In this document: piece after piece, positions 1-8,074 of the stretch
How the letters are laid out: each line of letters opens with the position of its first letter
How positions within the stretch are numbered: position 1 is the first letter of the stretch
Assembly (NCBI GenBank): GCA_944389615.1
Contig: CALXNA010000006.1
Coordinates: forward strand, 1-64,000
DNA: 64,000 nt
DNA from: an uncultured Anaerobiospirillum sp.
Lineage (GTDB): Bacteria > Pseudomonadota > Gammaproteobacteria > Enterobacterales > Succinivibrionaceae
Direction of reading: 5' to 3'
Notes under the pieces: model-generated
Seen by the model: only the letters and a program-made list of their open reading frames with translations
Told to the model about the DNA's origin: nothing
Databases searched by the model: none
Program-made: the position numbers and the translations under genes

Positions 1-119
1 CTTCAACGCGCTTAACCCAGTCCATCGTCTCGTCCTCAAAACAAGCAACAACCCCAATCTTATCAGGTTCTTACTTGAGACGGGCTAAAATTCGATGGCC
101 TGATCCTAAATTTGAGTCG

Positions 120-125
120 TATAAT
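120..125 (+). promoter_or_regulatory. Candidate -10 box for the secreted orphan at 179
   Basis: A perfect TATAAT lies 53 bases ahead of the ATG at 179. I see no convincing -35 hexamer at 16-18 bases, so only the -10 is claimed. A short GGCTG/CAGCC inverted repeat lies in the leader just downstream. Confidence 0.4.
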
Positions 126-178
126 TGCCCGCTGGCTGCGTGGCAGCCATAGATTACATAGGACTTTAGGAGAAGGTT

Positions 179-841
179 ATGAGGGTAAAGCAGGTAGCTG
201 CGGTGCTGGGCTTCACGCTATTAGGGGGCGTCGCGACCGCCTCGGCCGGGATCTTGGATTTGTTTGGCTCCTCGGCGATTAACACGGTCAAGAATGGCGT
301 GATGGAGGATTACTCTTCCACCATGAAGATTGGCCCGGCGTTAGAGAACTACTACGACTGCCAAAAGGGCACCACGGAGTGGAGCGAGTTTGAGACCGAG
401 AAGGGCGAGACGATTGTTGAGTTCAAGTGCACCTTAGGCGAGGAGCATTTGCATTACTTTGACAACCTCAAGGCCGACCGCTCTGCGCCGAATGAGGTGC
501 GCCTTGATGCGGCCATCGCGTGGATCAATTTGCGCAATATGTTGCAAGAGCTACCATTAACCGGCATTGACGAGTGGCAGCAGCTCGGTCTGTCGGTGCA
601 ATTTGCCATGAGCCAAGTCAACGACGATGAGTTTGAGCTCAGCTATATGGGCGTGGAGCCAACCTACAGCAATGGCGCGCAGGGCTCTATTCCGGTGACT
701 TTGGGGACGTTGCAAGGCGTGTTTGACGACGTCAATCTCTTCGATGCGGACTTCGTGAACTATGAAAATGTCGGCCGCGGCGTCGTAGATTTTGTCTCGG
801 ACGCATCCAGCGACTTCCTTGCAACGGAGTACGACGATTAG
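179..841 (+). CDS. Secreted protein of unknown function
   Basis: This 220-residue protein has a clear signal peptide: MRVK start, hydrophobic core, and an Ala-Ser-Ala cleavage region near residue 23. The mature part is acidic, with two Cys (about residues 60 and 83) that could form a disulfide in the periplasm. I recognise no family. The ATG follows a strong AGGAGAAGG at good spacing, and a TATAAT lies upstream, so it is probably transcribed alone. The downstream gene is on the opposite strand and convergent. It is certainly a gene by RBS, signal peptide and composition, but its role is unknown. Confidence 0.8.
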   Translation: MRVKQVAAVLGFTLLGGVATASAGILDLFGSSAINTVKNGVMEDYSSTMKIGPALENYYDCQKGTTEWSEFETEKGETIVEFKCTLGEEHLHYFDNLKADRSAPNEVRLDAAIAWINLRNMLQELPLTGIDEWQQLGLSVQFAMSQVNDDEFELSYMGVEPTYSNGAQGSIPVTLGTLQGVFDDVNLFDADFVNYENVGRGVVDFVSDASSDFLATEYDD

Positions 842-925
842 CCGCCTACGCGGGCAGACCTGTGCCGTACCGCGGTTCATAGCACGCAGCGCTGCGCGCG
901 ACAAGAGCAGCGCGGTGAGGCGCGC

Positions 926-1924
926 CTAAGGCTCCTCGGGAGCAAGCGGAGCAAAGCCAAATTGGTTGAGCACGGCCTGCACCTTGGGGTCGTAGCGCAG
1001 GTGCGTCAGGATCGCGCGCGCCTCGGGCTTATCCTTGCTCTGCTCAAGCAGCAGAACGTAATACTGGACGTCCGCGTGAACCCGGCGCGGGATAGTGAGA
1101 TAGGAGCCTTGATTGCTATTGGCTGTGGCTACCACCAAGGGCTTGGTGACCAAGCCGCACTGCACTTCACCAGCGCGTACTTGCTCATAGACCATGTACT
1201 CGTGCTCGTATTCATAGCGCTTGCGCGGCAGCTGCGCCTGCGCGAGCACTTGCTGTGCAACATAGCCCACCGGCGTCAAATGGGGACTAGGGTAGGCCAC
1301 GGCTGTGAGCTTGACGGAGCGTAAGGCTTGGTCGAGCTCGCTTGTGCTATCGGCCTGCGCGGCGCGCAGCAAAATCGAATTGACGTAGCGATCCCACTGC
1401 GCTTGGGTTATGCTCTCCGGGCGCAGCGGCGCTGCCGCAGGCTCATCCCACGGATCGGGCGGTCGCACTACTGGGGCGGCCGCGACCTCATCTGCAGCTG
1501 GGCAGCTGGTGGGGGCTGCGCTCTCTTTAGTTGGTTTGGAACCTAAGGGGATGCCGGCAAAGAGAGCCGGATCGGCCGACCAGAGCACTAAGGGGGCTCG
1601 GGTGAAGGGATATAGGGCGCTGCCTAAGCCCTTGTGCGCACGGATGAGGGTAATGGGCAGGCGCTCGTCGCTGGAGAGCAGTAGATCGCAGACTTGGGTG
1701 GTGTCAGGTGCGGCCTGCAGTTTGGTCAGGAGCGCGCTAGGGGTGTCGTAGTGAGCCTCAAACTCAGGCGTGAGCACGCCTTGCAGATGCTCTAAGGCCA
1801 AATACAGCTGCGGTACCGCGCAGAGCTTGAGTGTGGCCGCGGAGACCGGCAGCGTACTTAAGAAGAGGCTGCCCATGAGCAAGATCAGGGCACGGCCGAG
1901 GGGCTTAAGCGCCAATGACAGCAT
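926..1924 (-). CDS. Periplasmic ModA-like substrate-binding protein
   Basis: The protein has 332 residues with an N-terminal signal peptide ending near VSA-A (residue 29). The layout resembles molybdate-type binding proteins (ModA family): an N-terminal lobe, a PFTRAPLVLWS strand, then a C-terminal lobe with a PVGYVAQQVL helix and a GEVQCGLVTKPLV segment. About 55 Ala/Pro/Glu-rich residues (about 125-180) interrupt the fold at the lobe crossover. No ModB or ModC permease or ATPase genes are nearby, so ligand and transport role are unclear. It starts 28 bases after the upstream gene's stop on the same strand, so the two are probably cotranscribed. I see no good RBS for the ATG chosen. Confidence 0.65.
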   Translation of the reverse strand: MLSLALKPLGRALILLMGSLFLSTLPVSAATLKLCAVPQLYLALEHLQGVLTPEFEAHYDTPSALLTKLQAAPDTTQVCDLLLSSDERLPITLIRAHKGLGSALYPFTRAPLVLWSADPALFAGIPLGSKPTKESAAPTSCPAADEVAAAPVVRPPDPWDEPAAAPLRPESITQAQWDRYVNSILLRAAQADSTSELDQALRSVKLTAVAYPSPHLTPVGYVAQQVLAQAQLPRKRYEYEHEYMVYEQVRAGEVQCGLVTKPLVVATANSNQGSYLTIPRRVHADVQYYVLLLEQSKDKPEARAILTHLRYDPKVQAVLNQFGFAPLAPEEP

Positions 1925-1952
1925 GTGAATTTACTTGAACTGGGGGGTGAGC

Positions 1953-2390
1953 TTAGGCGAGATAGGAGCGCTCTTGAGCGATCGCGTCCAGCACCGCTTT
2001 GCTTTGAGCGGCCGTCTTTTGTGGCTGGAAGATTAGGTCGATCAGGCGCAGACTGCGCTCATCGGGGTCGCTTAATTGGCTCTTTAAGAAAGCTACTGCC
2101 TCCTCGCGCGTTAAGGTTCTCTTGAGCGGGCCATGTTGTTGGATGTAGCGGGCGCAGAGCTCAGAGTTCAAGGTATCAGCGAGCTGGATGGCGAGGCGGC
2201 TGTTAGTTATGGCCTCCTGAACTTCAGCTTCCGTAACCAAAGTACGATGCTTGGTGAGCGCCTGGTGGAGTAAATTGCACATCGCAGTGTGCACCGCAAG
2301 CTCCGACTGCTGCTGATCGTGCTTAGCTGCGCTTGGGACATTGTTGTGCTTAGTGCTTGCTGCCTTATTGCGGTTCTTTTTCTTGGCCAT
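1953..2390 (-). CDS. Small cytoplasmic protein of unknown function
   Basis: This 145-residue protein has a very basic, Lys/Asn-rich N-terminus (MAKKKNRNK) followed by a mostly helical region. There is no signal peptide or membrane segment. The ATG is preceded by GAGGGAAG at good spacing. It lies upstream of the ModA-like gene in the same direction with a 28-base gap, suggesting one transcript. I do not recognise a family. The basic head could bind nucleic acid, but that is only inference. Confidence 0.65.
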   Translation of the reverse strand: MAKKKNRNKAASTKHNNVPSAAKHDQQQSELAVHTAMCNLLHQALTKHRTLVTEAEVQEAITNSRLAIQLADTLNSELCARYIQQHGPLKRTLTREEAVAFLKSQLSDPDERSLRLIDLIFQPQKTAAQSKAVLDAIAQERSYLA

Positions 2391-2477
2391 GCTTCCCTCA
2401 CCAGATCAATCCCACCCTATGGCGGGCCCTTGGAGCCTTATCTTAGCGGATTTGCGCCGCTAGCGCACGCATCCTTA

Positions 2478-2555
2478 CGGCTGCGCCTGCCTTGTGGCTA
2501 TGCCCGCCTTGCGGCTGCGCTTGCCTTGTGGCTACGCCCGCCTTGCGGCTGCGCC
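2478..2555. repeat. 34-bp tandem repeat, about 2.3 copies
   Basis: Two nearly identical 34-base units (2478-2511 and 2512-2545) differ by two bases and are followed by the first ten bases of a third. Each begins CGGCTGCGC and ends CCCGCCTTG. They fill most of the gap between the 145-residue protein and the transporter gene and run directly into a large palindrome. Confidence 0.85.
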
Positions 2556-2580
2556 CTGCGCCTGCAGGCGCAGGGCGCAG
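2549..2580. repeat. 32-bp perfect palindrome after the transporter gene
   Basis: Bases 2549-2564 are the exact reverse complement of 2565-2580, with CCTGCAGG at the centre. It sits five bases past the stop codon of the transporter-EIIA gene, where a terminator or mRNA-stabilising hairpin would be expected. There is no T-run on the transporter strand, so a classical Rho-independent terminator is not shown. Confidence 0.8.
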
Positions 2581-2585
2581 GGCGC

Positions 2586-4793
2586 TTAGCGCACGATGTG
2601 GCGCTCGCATTGGATCATGCGCTCAAAGAGTTCGGTGGGTGAGCCCGAGGCGCGCAGCTTGTCGGCAAAGCCGGACTCGTTGAGCAGGAGCGACAGGCGC
2701 CCTAAGAGATTAATATGGGTATAGCCATCGTCGGGGCTCGCCAAGAGGAAGATGAGATCGCAATCGCGTCCATCTAAGGCGCCCAAATCGATGGGGTGAT
2801 CTAAGGTCGCCACCACCACCGTGGCGCGGCGTACCGCCGAGGACTTGGCGTGGGGCAGGGCGATGCCTTCGGCGATGCCGCATGGACCGAGCGTCAGGCG
2901 CGCGCGCAAGTCGGCCATAAAGTCATGCTCTGAAGTGATGGCCTGTACTTCGCTGAGCTTTTGCACCATGGCCTTGATCACGTCATCGACGTTGTTGGCG
3001 TTGAGCTTGATGAGCATGGTGCTCTCATCTAAGGCGTAGCGCAGCATGAACTTATTGTTGGCCTGATCGTGGAGGCTTGGGCTGACTACGTTTTGGTTTT
3101 GCCGCAGGTACTGCAAGTTGTTGAGGACGTTGCGGTAGAAGGCGCCGTTGAGCTTGTAGAATTTGAGGTACAAGCATAAGGTCACCACTTGCAAGATGAG
3201 CACGATCAAGACGGCAGCACTGATGTCTCCGGGCAGCCCTAACGTGTTGTGTGCGCCTAAGATGTAGCCAATGGTGAGAGCGCCGCCGTAAAAGCAAAAG
3301 GAAATGGTCTGCCCGAGGTTATGGGCCATGGCCCTAAGCGAGAAGATGAGGCCATCAGTGCGCACCGAGAGCTTAAACTCGCCATAGTCGACCGTATCAA
3401 TGGTCATCGAGGTCAAGGCGACCTTGCACAGGCCTACGCCCAGATTGGTCAAGAAGATCGAGGCAGCAAGGAGCGGGAAGAGATAGGAGCTGCTGTATTC
3501 GGCCCAGAACATCAGGGCAAAGCCGCTCATGCTCATATAGAGCGCAAGGCTGAAGATGAAGGTGCGCGAGGTATGGCGCACTAAGGTCTCAAAGGAGGCC
3601 ATGGCAAAGAGCTGCAGCAGGCCTGCGCCGAGCAAGATGAGGTAGAGCGAGGGTGCGAGCAAGAGCTCGTGCTCGATAAAAAAGGAGATATAGGCGCCGA
3701 GCATCAGCCCAAAGGCGGTGTACAAGAGCACGGTGCTCAGGAAGATAACCATGAGCTGGTCGTTTTTGATCAGTACCTGTGCCATAGTGTAAAGCCGCTC
3801 TTTAAGGCGCGGATGGCTCACACTGTGCGGCGTCGCCACCGGCGTCCCAAGGGGAATGGTTTCGGGCCAAGCGCGCGGGGCTGTTGCCTCCCACAGGCGC
3901 GGCGTGCGCGCCATGCTCGTGCCTACGGTAGCACTTTCCTCTTCCTCTTCTTCGGCGCTGGACGCAGCACCGAGCGTTAGCATGATTGGGGCCGCGCTGT
4001 CGGGCGTGAGGCGCTCGGCGGGCTGCGCTGGGCGGGCGGCAGGCTGCGTGGGCATTGGGTATGCGGCGGACTGCGCAGGCGCAGGGCGGGCGGCAGGCTG
4101 CGTGGGCACTGGGTGTGCGGCGGGCGGCGCTGGGTGCGCAGCAGGGCGCGCTGTGCCGTGGAAGGCGTTGTTGTGCAGCAATAAGAGGAAGATGCTCTGG
4201 CTGATGAGCATGATGTAGAAGGCCACTAAGGCGCCGAGGGGATAGCTCAGGGTAGCGAAGATGGAGCTGGCGTGCTGCATAAAGGGCAGGACACACAGTA
4301 CCAGCATCTGCGTGCCGAGGTGATTGGTGATGCAGGGCACCGTCGCCATGGCATCGCGCGTGGCGTAAGAGGAGTTAAAGGCGCTTAAGATCGACCAAGA
4401 AGGCAGGTCGATCATAAAGAAGCTCATCGACCAGATGAGGTAGATGATGGTGACAGTCAGCTCGATATTGCTGGGCGTCAGCTCCGGCAGATAGTAAAAG
4501 CCTAAGAGTGTGGCGCAATTGAGCAGGAGGCCAAGGAAGGTTAAGAGCTTGTACTTGCCAAAGCGACAGGTGATGTTATCGAGCACGATGCCCAAGAGCG
4601 GCGCGGTGATGATCCCGAGGAGGTTGTGGGACAGGTACAGGACACCCAAGAAGGGGATATCGAGCTCAAGGACTTGGATGCAGTATAAGAAGACGTAACA
4701 GCTGATTAAACCATGTGCGACTTCTTTTCCCAGTGAGCCGGTGCTGTAGGCAAATTTATCGCGGAAGGCTAAGGTGGCGGTTAAATCTTTCAT
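2586..4793 (-). CDS. MelB-type (GPH) transporter fused to a PTS EIIA domain
   Basis: The protein has 735 residues. Residues 10-570 form a glycoside-pentoside-hexuronide transporter: it opens KFAYSTGSLGKE, has RFGKYK in the first cytoplasmic loop, and FFMIDLPSWS in TM4, all typical of MelB. The central loop (about 213-325) is expanded with Pro/Ala/His-rich repeats and an acidic stretch. Residues about 595-725 are a fructose/mannitol/Ntr-type EIIA domain with GIALPHAKS, where His648 is the expected phosphorylation site. Fusion to EIIA suggests control of sugar uptake by PTS phosphorylation, as in LacS, although LacS carries a glucose-type IIA. Acidic residues matching MelB Asp19 and Asp124 are present (Glu24, Asp129), but the cation-site Asp55 and Asp59 align with Gly60 and Ala64. 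Substrate unknown. No clear RBS. Confidence 0.85.
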   Translation of the reverse strand: MKDLTATLAFRDKFAYSTGSLGKEVAHGLISCYVFLYCIQVLELDIPFLGVLYLSHNLLGIITAPLLGIVLDNITCRFGKYKLLTFLGLLLNCATLLGFYYLPELTPSNIELTVTIIYLIWSMSFFMIDLPSWSILSAFNSSYATRDAMATVPCITNHLGTQMLVLCVLPFMQHASSIFATLSYPLGALVAFYIMLISQSIFLLLLHNNAFHGTARPAAHPAPPAAHPVPTQPAARPAPAQSAAYPMPTQPAARPAQPAERLTPDSAAPIMLTLGAASSAEEEEEESATVGTSMARTPRLWEATAPRAWPETIPLGTPVATPHSVSHPRLKERLYTMAQVLIKNDQLMVIFLSTVLLYTAFGLMLGAYISFFIEHELLLAPSLYLILLGAGLLQLFAMASFETLVRHTSRTFIFSLALYMSMSGFALMFWAEYSSSYLFPLLAASIFLTNLGVGLCKVALTSMTIDTVDYGEFKLSVRTDGLIFSLRAMAHNLGQTISFCFYGGALTIGYILGAHNTLGLPGDISAAVLIVLILQVVTLCLYLKFYKLNGAFYRNVLNNLQYLRQNQNVVSPSLHDQANNKFMLRYALDESTMLIKLNANNVDDVIKAMVQKLSEVQAITSEHDFMADLRARLTLGPCGIAEGIALPHAKSSAVRRATVVVATLDHPIDLGALDGRDCDLIFLLASPDDGYTHINLLGRLSLLLNESGFADKLRASGSPTELFERMIQCERHIVR

Positions 4794-5459
4794 GACTCGA
4801 AGCTACGGGGTGCCAGAGCGGGCCGAAGCAGGCTCTGGTGGGGCAAGGGGAGAGCGCGACCAGCGAGGGGCGCTACGGTTGTACGACCTAGGGTGACCTG
4901 CCTTACGTAAACGCTTGGCCTGCAACCTAAGGTTAGGTCATGCCCCTAAGTTAGCCCCAACCTCCGCGTTTGCGTCCACGTGCACGTAGCACGCAGCTGC
5001 GGATCAAGTTCCCTCAAACGCCGAGGCGGCACATCCATGCGCTGGTGCTGTTAACCCTAATCCTTGCCTGATTCAGTCAGTCTCAAAAGGTCGAAGGAAA
5101 AGTCAATCTCTGCCATTTGAGGTACAACCGTCCGTTGTAACAGCGCGCGTAACATCCGCCCTAAATTGCCGGAGGGCGATGCGGTGGGCGCAAGGCTTGG
5201 AGCCACCACCGGCGCCTGCTGCCAACGGCTAGCATATCGCGGTTTTAACCTCAAACAACCCGCCTATTTTAACAAAGGTTTGTGAGCTCAAGCAGGTCTG
5301 TGCCCAACAACGATCCAGCCCTGCGCTATGTTACAACTAACATTAGCCCCCTATGGGGCACAAATAAGCCCCGCGTGCTGTGCGCGTGCCCGTGCCCGCC
5401 TCGCGCGGGGCGTGCCTTAAAATGAGGCACGACACTCTCAAGCACGTTGGCTTGAAGGG
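4794..5459. other. Intergenic region, no convincing gene
   Basis: This 666-base gap holds the upstream region of the transporter gene and the downstream region of glmU. I see palindromic motifs TTACGTAA (4903-4910) and AACCTAAGGTT (4924-4934) that could be operators for the transporter, and a hairpin near the glmU end. A 65-codon open frame at 5057-5254 on the minus strand has no RBS or family features, and I do not call it. Confidence 0.5.
5411..5431 (-). terminator. Hairpin downstream of glmU
   Basis: CGTGCCT and AGGCACG form a perfect 7-bp stem with a 7-base loop, 29 bases after the glmU stop. No T-run follows on the minus strand, so its role as a terminator is only likely. Confidence 0.4.
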
Positions 5460-6857
5460 TTAGGCCTTCTTCTTTTTGGTAGGGCGCTCGTAATCGGCGA
5501 TAGCGCGCAGCGGAGCGCGTGTGACCACGAGGCTCTTGGCCTTGACCGTGCGGGTGACGGTGGTGCCGGCACCGATGGTGGCGCCGTCTTCGACCGTGAC
5601 TGGGGCGACTAACTGGGTATCCGAGCCGACAAAGACGTCTTGACCGATGGTGGTGCGGTGCTTGTTGGCGCCATCGTAGTTGCAGGTGATGGTACCGGCG
5701 CCGATGTTGGTGTTGCGACCGATGTCGCTGTCGCCTAAGTAGGTGAGGTGACCGGCCTTGGTGCCGTATTCGATGTGGCTGTTCTTGACCTCAACGAAGT
5801 TGCCGATGTGGACTTCATCTTCGAGCACGTTGCCCGGGCGCAAGCGCGCAAATGGGCCGACCGTGGTGTGCACTTTAAGCTCGGAGCGCTCCATGATGGT
5901 GTAAGGCGAGATGATGGAGTTATCGCCGATGCTGACGTCCTTTAAGACGCAGCCTGCGCCAATGACGACATTGCGCCCCAAGGTGACCTTGCCTTCGATG
6001 ATGACGTTGATGTCGATAAAGCAATCTTGCCCGAAGGTGAGCTCACCGCGCAGATCAAAGCGCTTAGGGTCGGCAAGGGTCAGACCGTCCATCAAGAGCT
6101 GCGCCGCAACCTGCTCTTGGTAGAGACGCTCGACTTGGGCCAGTTGCAGCTTGTTGTTAACGCCGGAGAGCAGGTCGATATGCTCAGGGGCGGCCGTGAT
6201 GCCCACTACCGGGTGCTGGGCCTGAACTAACAGCCCTGCTAAGTCGGTGAGGTAGTACTCGCCTTGGGCGTTGTTGTTGCCAATTTGCGGCAGGAACTCC
6301 TTGAGCAGAGCGCCGGTAGTGGCAATCATGCCGGTGTTGATTTCGTGGATAGCCTTTTGCTCGGCCGTGGCATCCTTATCCTCGACGATACCGACCAGTG
6401 CGCCCTCGGCGGTGCGCACGATGCGGCCATAGCCGCTCGGGTTAGTCAGCTCCGCGGTGAGCAAGGAGAGCGCTGCGCCGTCATCTAAGGCCGCAAGCAA
6501 ACGCTCTAACTCGACCTGCGGAGTCAGCGGGGTGTCGCCGTAAAGCACGAGTACTTTACTGTCCGACTCCACCTGCGGCAGCGCTTGGGCGACGGCATGG
6601 GCGGTGCCCAATTGCTCTGCTTGGGTGCAGGTTGTAACCAGCGCTAAGACCTTAGGGTCAAGGCCTTGCAGCGCCGCCTCCACCTGCTCGCCGCCATGGC
6701 CTAAGACGACGTGGATAGCCTGAGGGTTGAGGCGAGCCGCGGTCTTGATGACATGAAATAGCATCGGCTGCGCCGCTACCTGATGGAGTACTTTAGGCAA
6801 ACTAGAATGCATTCTCTTGCCCATACCAGCTGCCAAGACGATCACTTCAAGAGCCAT
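5460..6857 (-). CDS. glmU: Bifunctional UDP-N-acetylglucosamine pyrophosphorylase / glucosamine-1-phosphate acetyltransferase
   Basis: GlmU acetylates glucosamine-1-phosphate and then uridylates it to UDP-GlcNAc, the precursor of peptidoglycan and lipopolysaccharide, in the cytoplasm. The 465-residue length matches the family (E. coli 456). The N-terminal uridyltransferase domain has the nucleotide loop AAGMGKRM (9-16) and YGDTPL near residue 104. The C-terminal left-handed beta-helix domain shows hexapeptide repeats from about 250 and the acetyltransferase motif AGHLTYLGDSDIG with GAGTITCNYDG. The ATG follows AGGAG at good spacing. It lies 103 bases downstream of lgt on the same strand, so both envelope genes may share a transcript. 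Confidence 0.97.
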   Translation of the reverse strand: MALEVIVLAAGMGKRMHSSLPKVLHQVAAQPMLFHVIKTAARLNPQAIHVVLGHGGEQVEAALQGLDPKVLALVTTCTQAEQLGTAHAVAQALPQVESDSKVLVLYGDTPLTPQVELERLLAALDDGAALSLLTAELTNPSGYGRIVRTAEGALVGIVEDKDATAEQKAIHEINTGMIATTGALLKEFLPQIGNNNAQGEYYLTDLAGLLVQAQHPVVGITAAPEHIDLLSGVNNKLQLAQVERLYQEQVAAQLLMDGLTLADPKRFDLRGELTFGQDCFIDINVIIEGKVTLGRNVVIGAGCVLKDVSIGDNSIISPYTIMERSELKVHTTVGPFARLRPGNVLEDEVHIGNFVEVKNSHIEYGTKAGHLTYLGDSDIGRNTNIGAGTITCNYDGANKHRTTIGQDVFVGSDTQLVAPVTVEDGATIGAGTTVTRTVKAKSLVVTRAPLRAIADYERPTKKKKA

Positions 6858-6960
6858 ATCTACTCCTAACTTTTCCTAATAGCCTCAAGCGGAGGCGCCG
6901 CATTGAGCATAGCACTAAGCGGGGTGCTGGGCGCATTAAGCGGGCGCATTGAACTGCGCG

Positions 6961-7758
6961 CTAAGCTGACTTAGCGCGGCGCTTGCGGTCATACCATGTC
7001 ACAAAGATCATCAAAGCTAGCGACCCCAAGATGAACGGGATCGAGAGCAGCTGCCCGACGTTTAAGGCAAGGCCGGTGCTGTAGTCGGCCTGCTCTTCTT
7101 TGAACGGCTCGATCAAGAAGCGCGCGCTGTAGACCAAAAAGAGCAAGAGCGCAAGCAAGAAGCCCTCAGGGCGGCGCTGCCACTTAAGATAGAGCACTGC
7201 CAAGATGATGAAGATGACAAAGTAGGACGCCGCCTCAAAGAGCATGGCCGGATAGCGCGCAAAGTCTTCGCCAAGGCGCGCAAAAACGATGCCGAAGACG
7301 CTATCGGTAGGCTTGCCCAAGATCTCGGAGTTCATGAAGTTGCCGATGCGGATGAAGGTGCAGACCAAGGCAATGGGCACGGAGAGCATGTCGGCGATAT
7401 CAAAGAAGCGATAGCGGCGGCTGAACTTGATAAAGAGGTAGAAGGCGAGGACGACGCCGACGGTGCCGCCGTGGCTGGCGAGCCCGCCTTGCCAAATTTT
7501 GAGGATCTCGATGGGGTGAGCTAAGAAGTAGTCCGGCTCGTAGATCAAGCAATGGCCCAAACGGGCGCCGATGATGGTACCGGCGAAGATATACAGCAAG
7601 AGCCGATCTAAGTCTTCGGTGCGATAGTGGGCGCGCTTGAACATCGCCACCATGATGAAATAGCCTAAGATAAAGCCTCCGGCAAAGAGGATGCCGTACC
7701 AGCGCAGCACCACCGGGCCCAAGCTCACGGCAATGGGATCGCCTGCCCACACCAACAT
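6961..7758 (-). CDS. lgt: Prolipoprotein diacylglyceryl transferase
   Basis: Lgt transfers diacylglycerol from phosphatidylglycerol to the lipobox Cys of prelipoproteins in the inner membrane, the first step of lipoprotein maturation. The 265 residues form about seven membrane segments. Family hallmarks are present: YGILFAGG near residue 21, GARLGHCLIYEP at 64-75, the catalytic-region His96 in GGLASHGG, and the signature RIGNFMNSE with Arg137 and Asn140. The start has a GAGGGATT RBS. The lipoproteins AcrA-like and LptM in this window are expected substrates. glmU follows downstream. Confidence 0.97.
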   Translation of the reverse strand: MLVWAGDPIAVSLGPVVLRWYGILFAGGFILGYFIMVAMFKRAHYRTEDLDRLLLYIFAGTIIGARLGHCLIYEPDYFLAHPIEILKIWQGGLASHGGTVGVVLAFYLFIKFSRRYRFFDIADMLSVPIALVCTFIRIGNFMNSEILGKPTDSVFGIVFARLGEDFARYPAMLFEAASYFVIFIILAVLYLKWQRRPEGFLLALLLFLVYSARFLIEPFKEEQADYSTGLALNVGQLLSIPFILGSLALMIFVTWYDRKRRAKSA

Positions 7759-8074
7759 ATCAATCCCTCAACAAGATGAAGACGAAGATCTACGTCCTAT
7801 TGTGGCTAAGATGGGGCCGTTAGGCAAGCTGCGCGCCGCCGCGGCTCGCAACGCGTACCGCTTGCGCGTCGGCCCAGCGCAGGCTGTGCCTGCGCATCGC
7901 GCCCGCGCCGGTCGGCGCTACTCCGGCGCAGGGTGCGGCCGGTTCTGTGGCCAGCAAATGCCGAGGCTGCAAGGAATGCCCCATTCTTGGATCTAGCTGT
8001 TTGCTATAATCGAGGCACTTGTGGCCCATGAGGCCGGTAGAACGGCTTATTCTTTGAGGTGGCATGGTGCGTAA
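7759..8074. other. Divergent intergenic region between lgt and the 1193-residue gene
   Basis: The region contains a TGCTATAAT extended -10 (8002-8010) pointing toward the plus-strand gene, 65 bases ahead of its GTG start. The rest is GC-rich, with no gene or RNA I can recognise. The lgt promoter must also lie here, but I could not place it. Confidence 0.4.

Noticed and set aside
1..26. An ATG-started minus-strand frame (MDWVKRVE) running off the left edge, with GAGG upstream
   Set aside because: Only eight codons are visible and the preceding frame has a nearby stop, so a gene cannot be supported.
5057..5254. 65-codon open frame on the minus strand between glmU and the transporter gene
   Set aside because: No RBS, no signal or domain, and composition like intergenic DNA.
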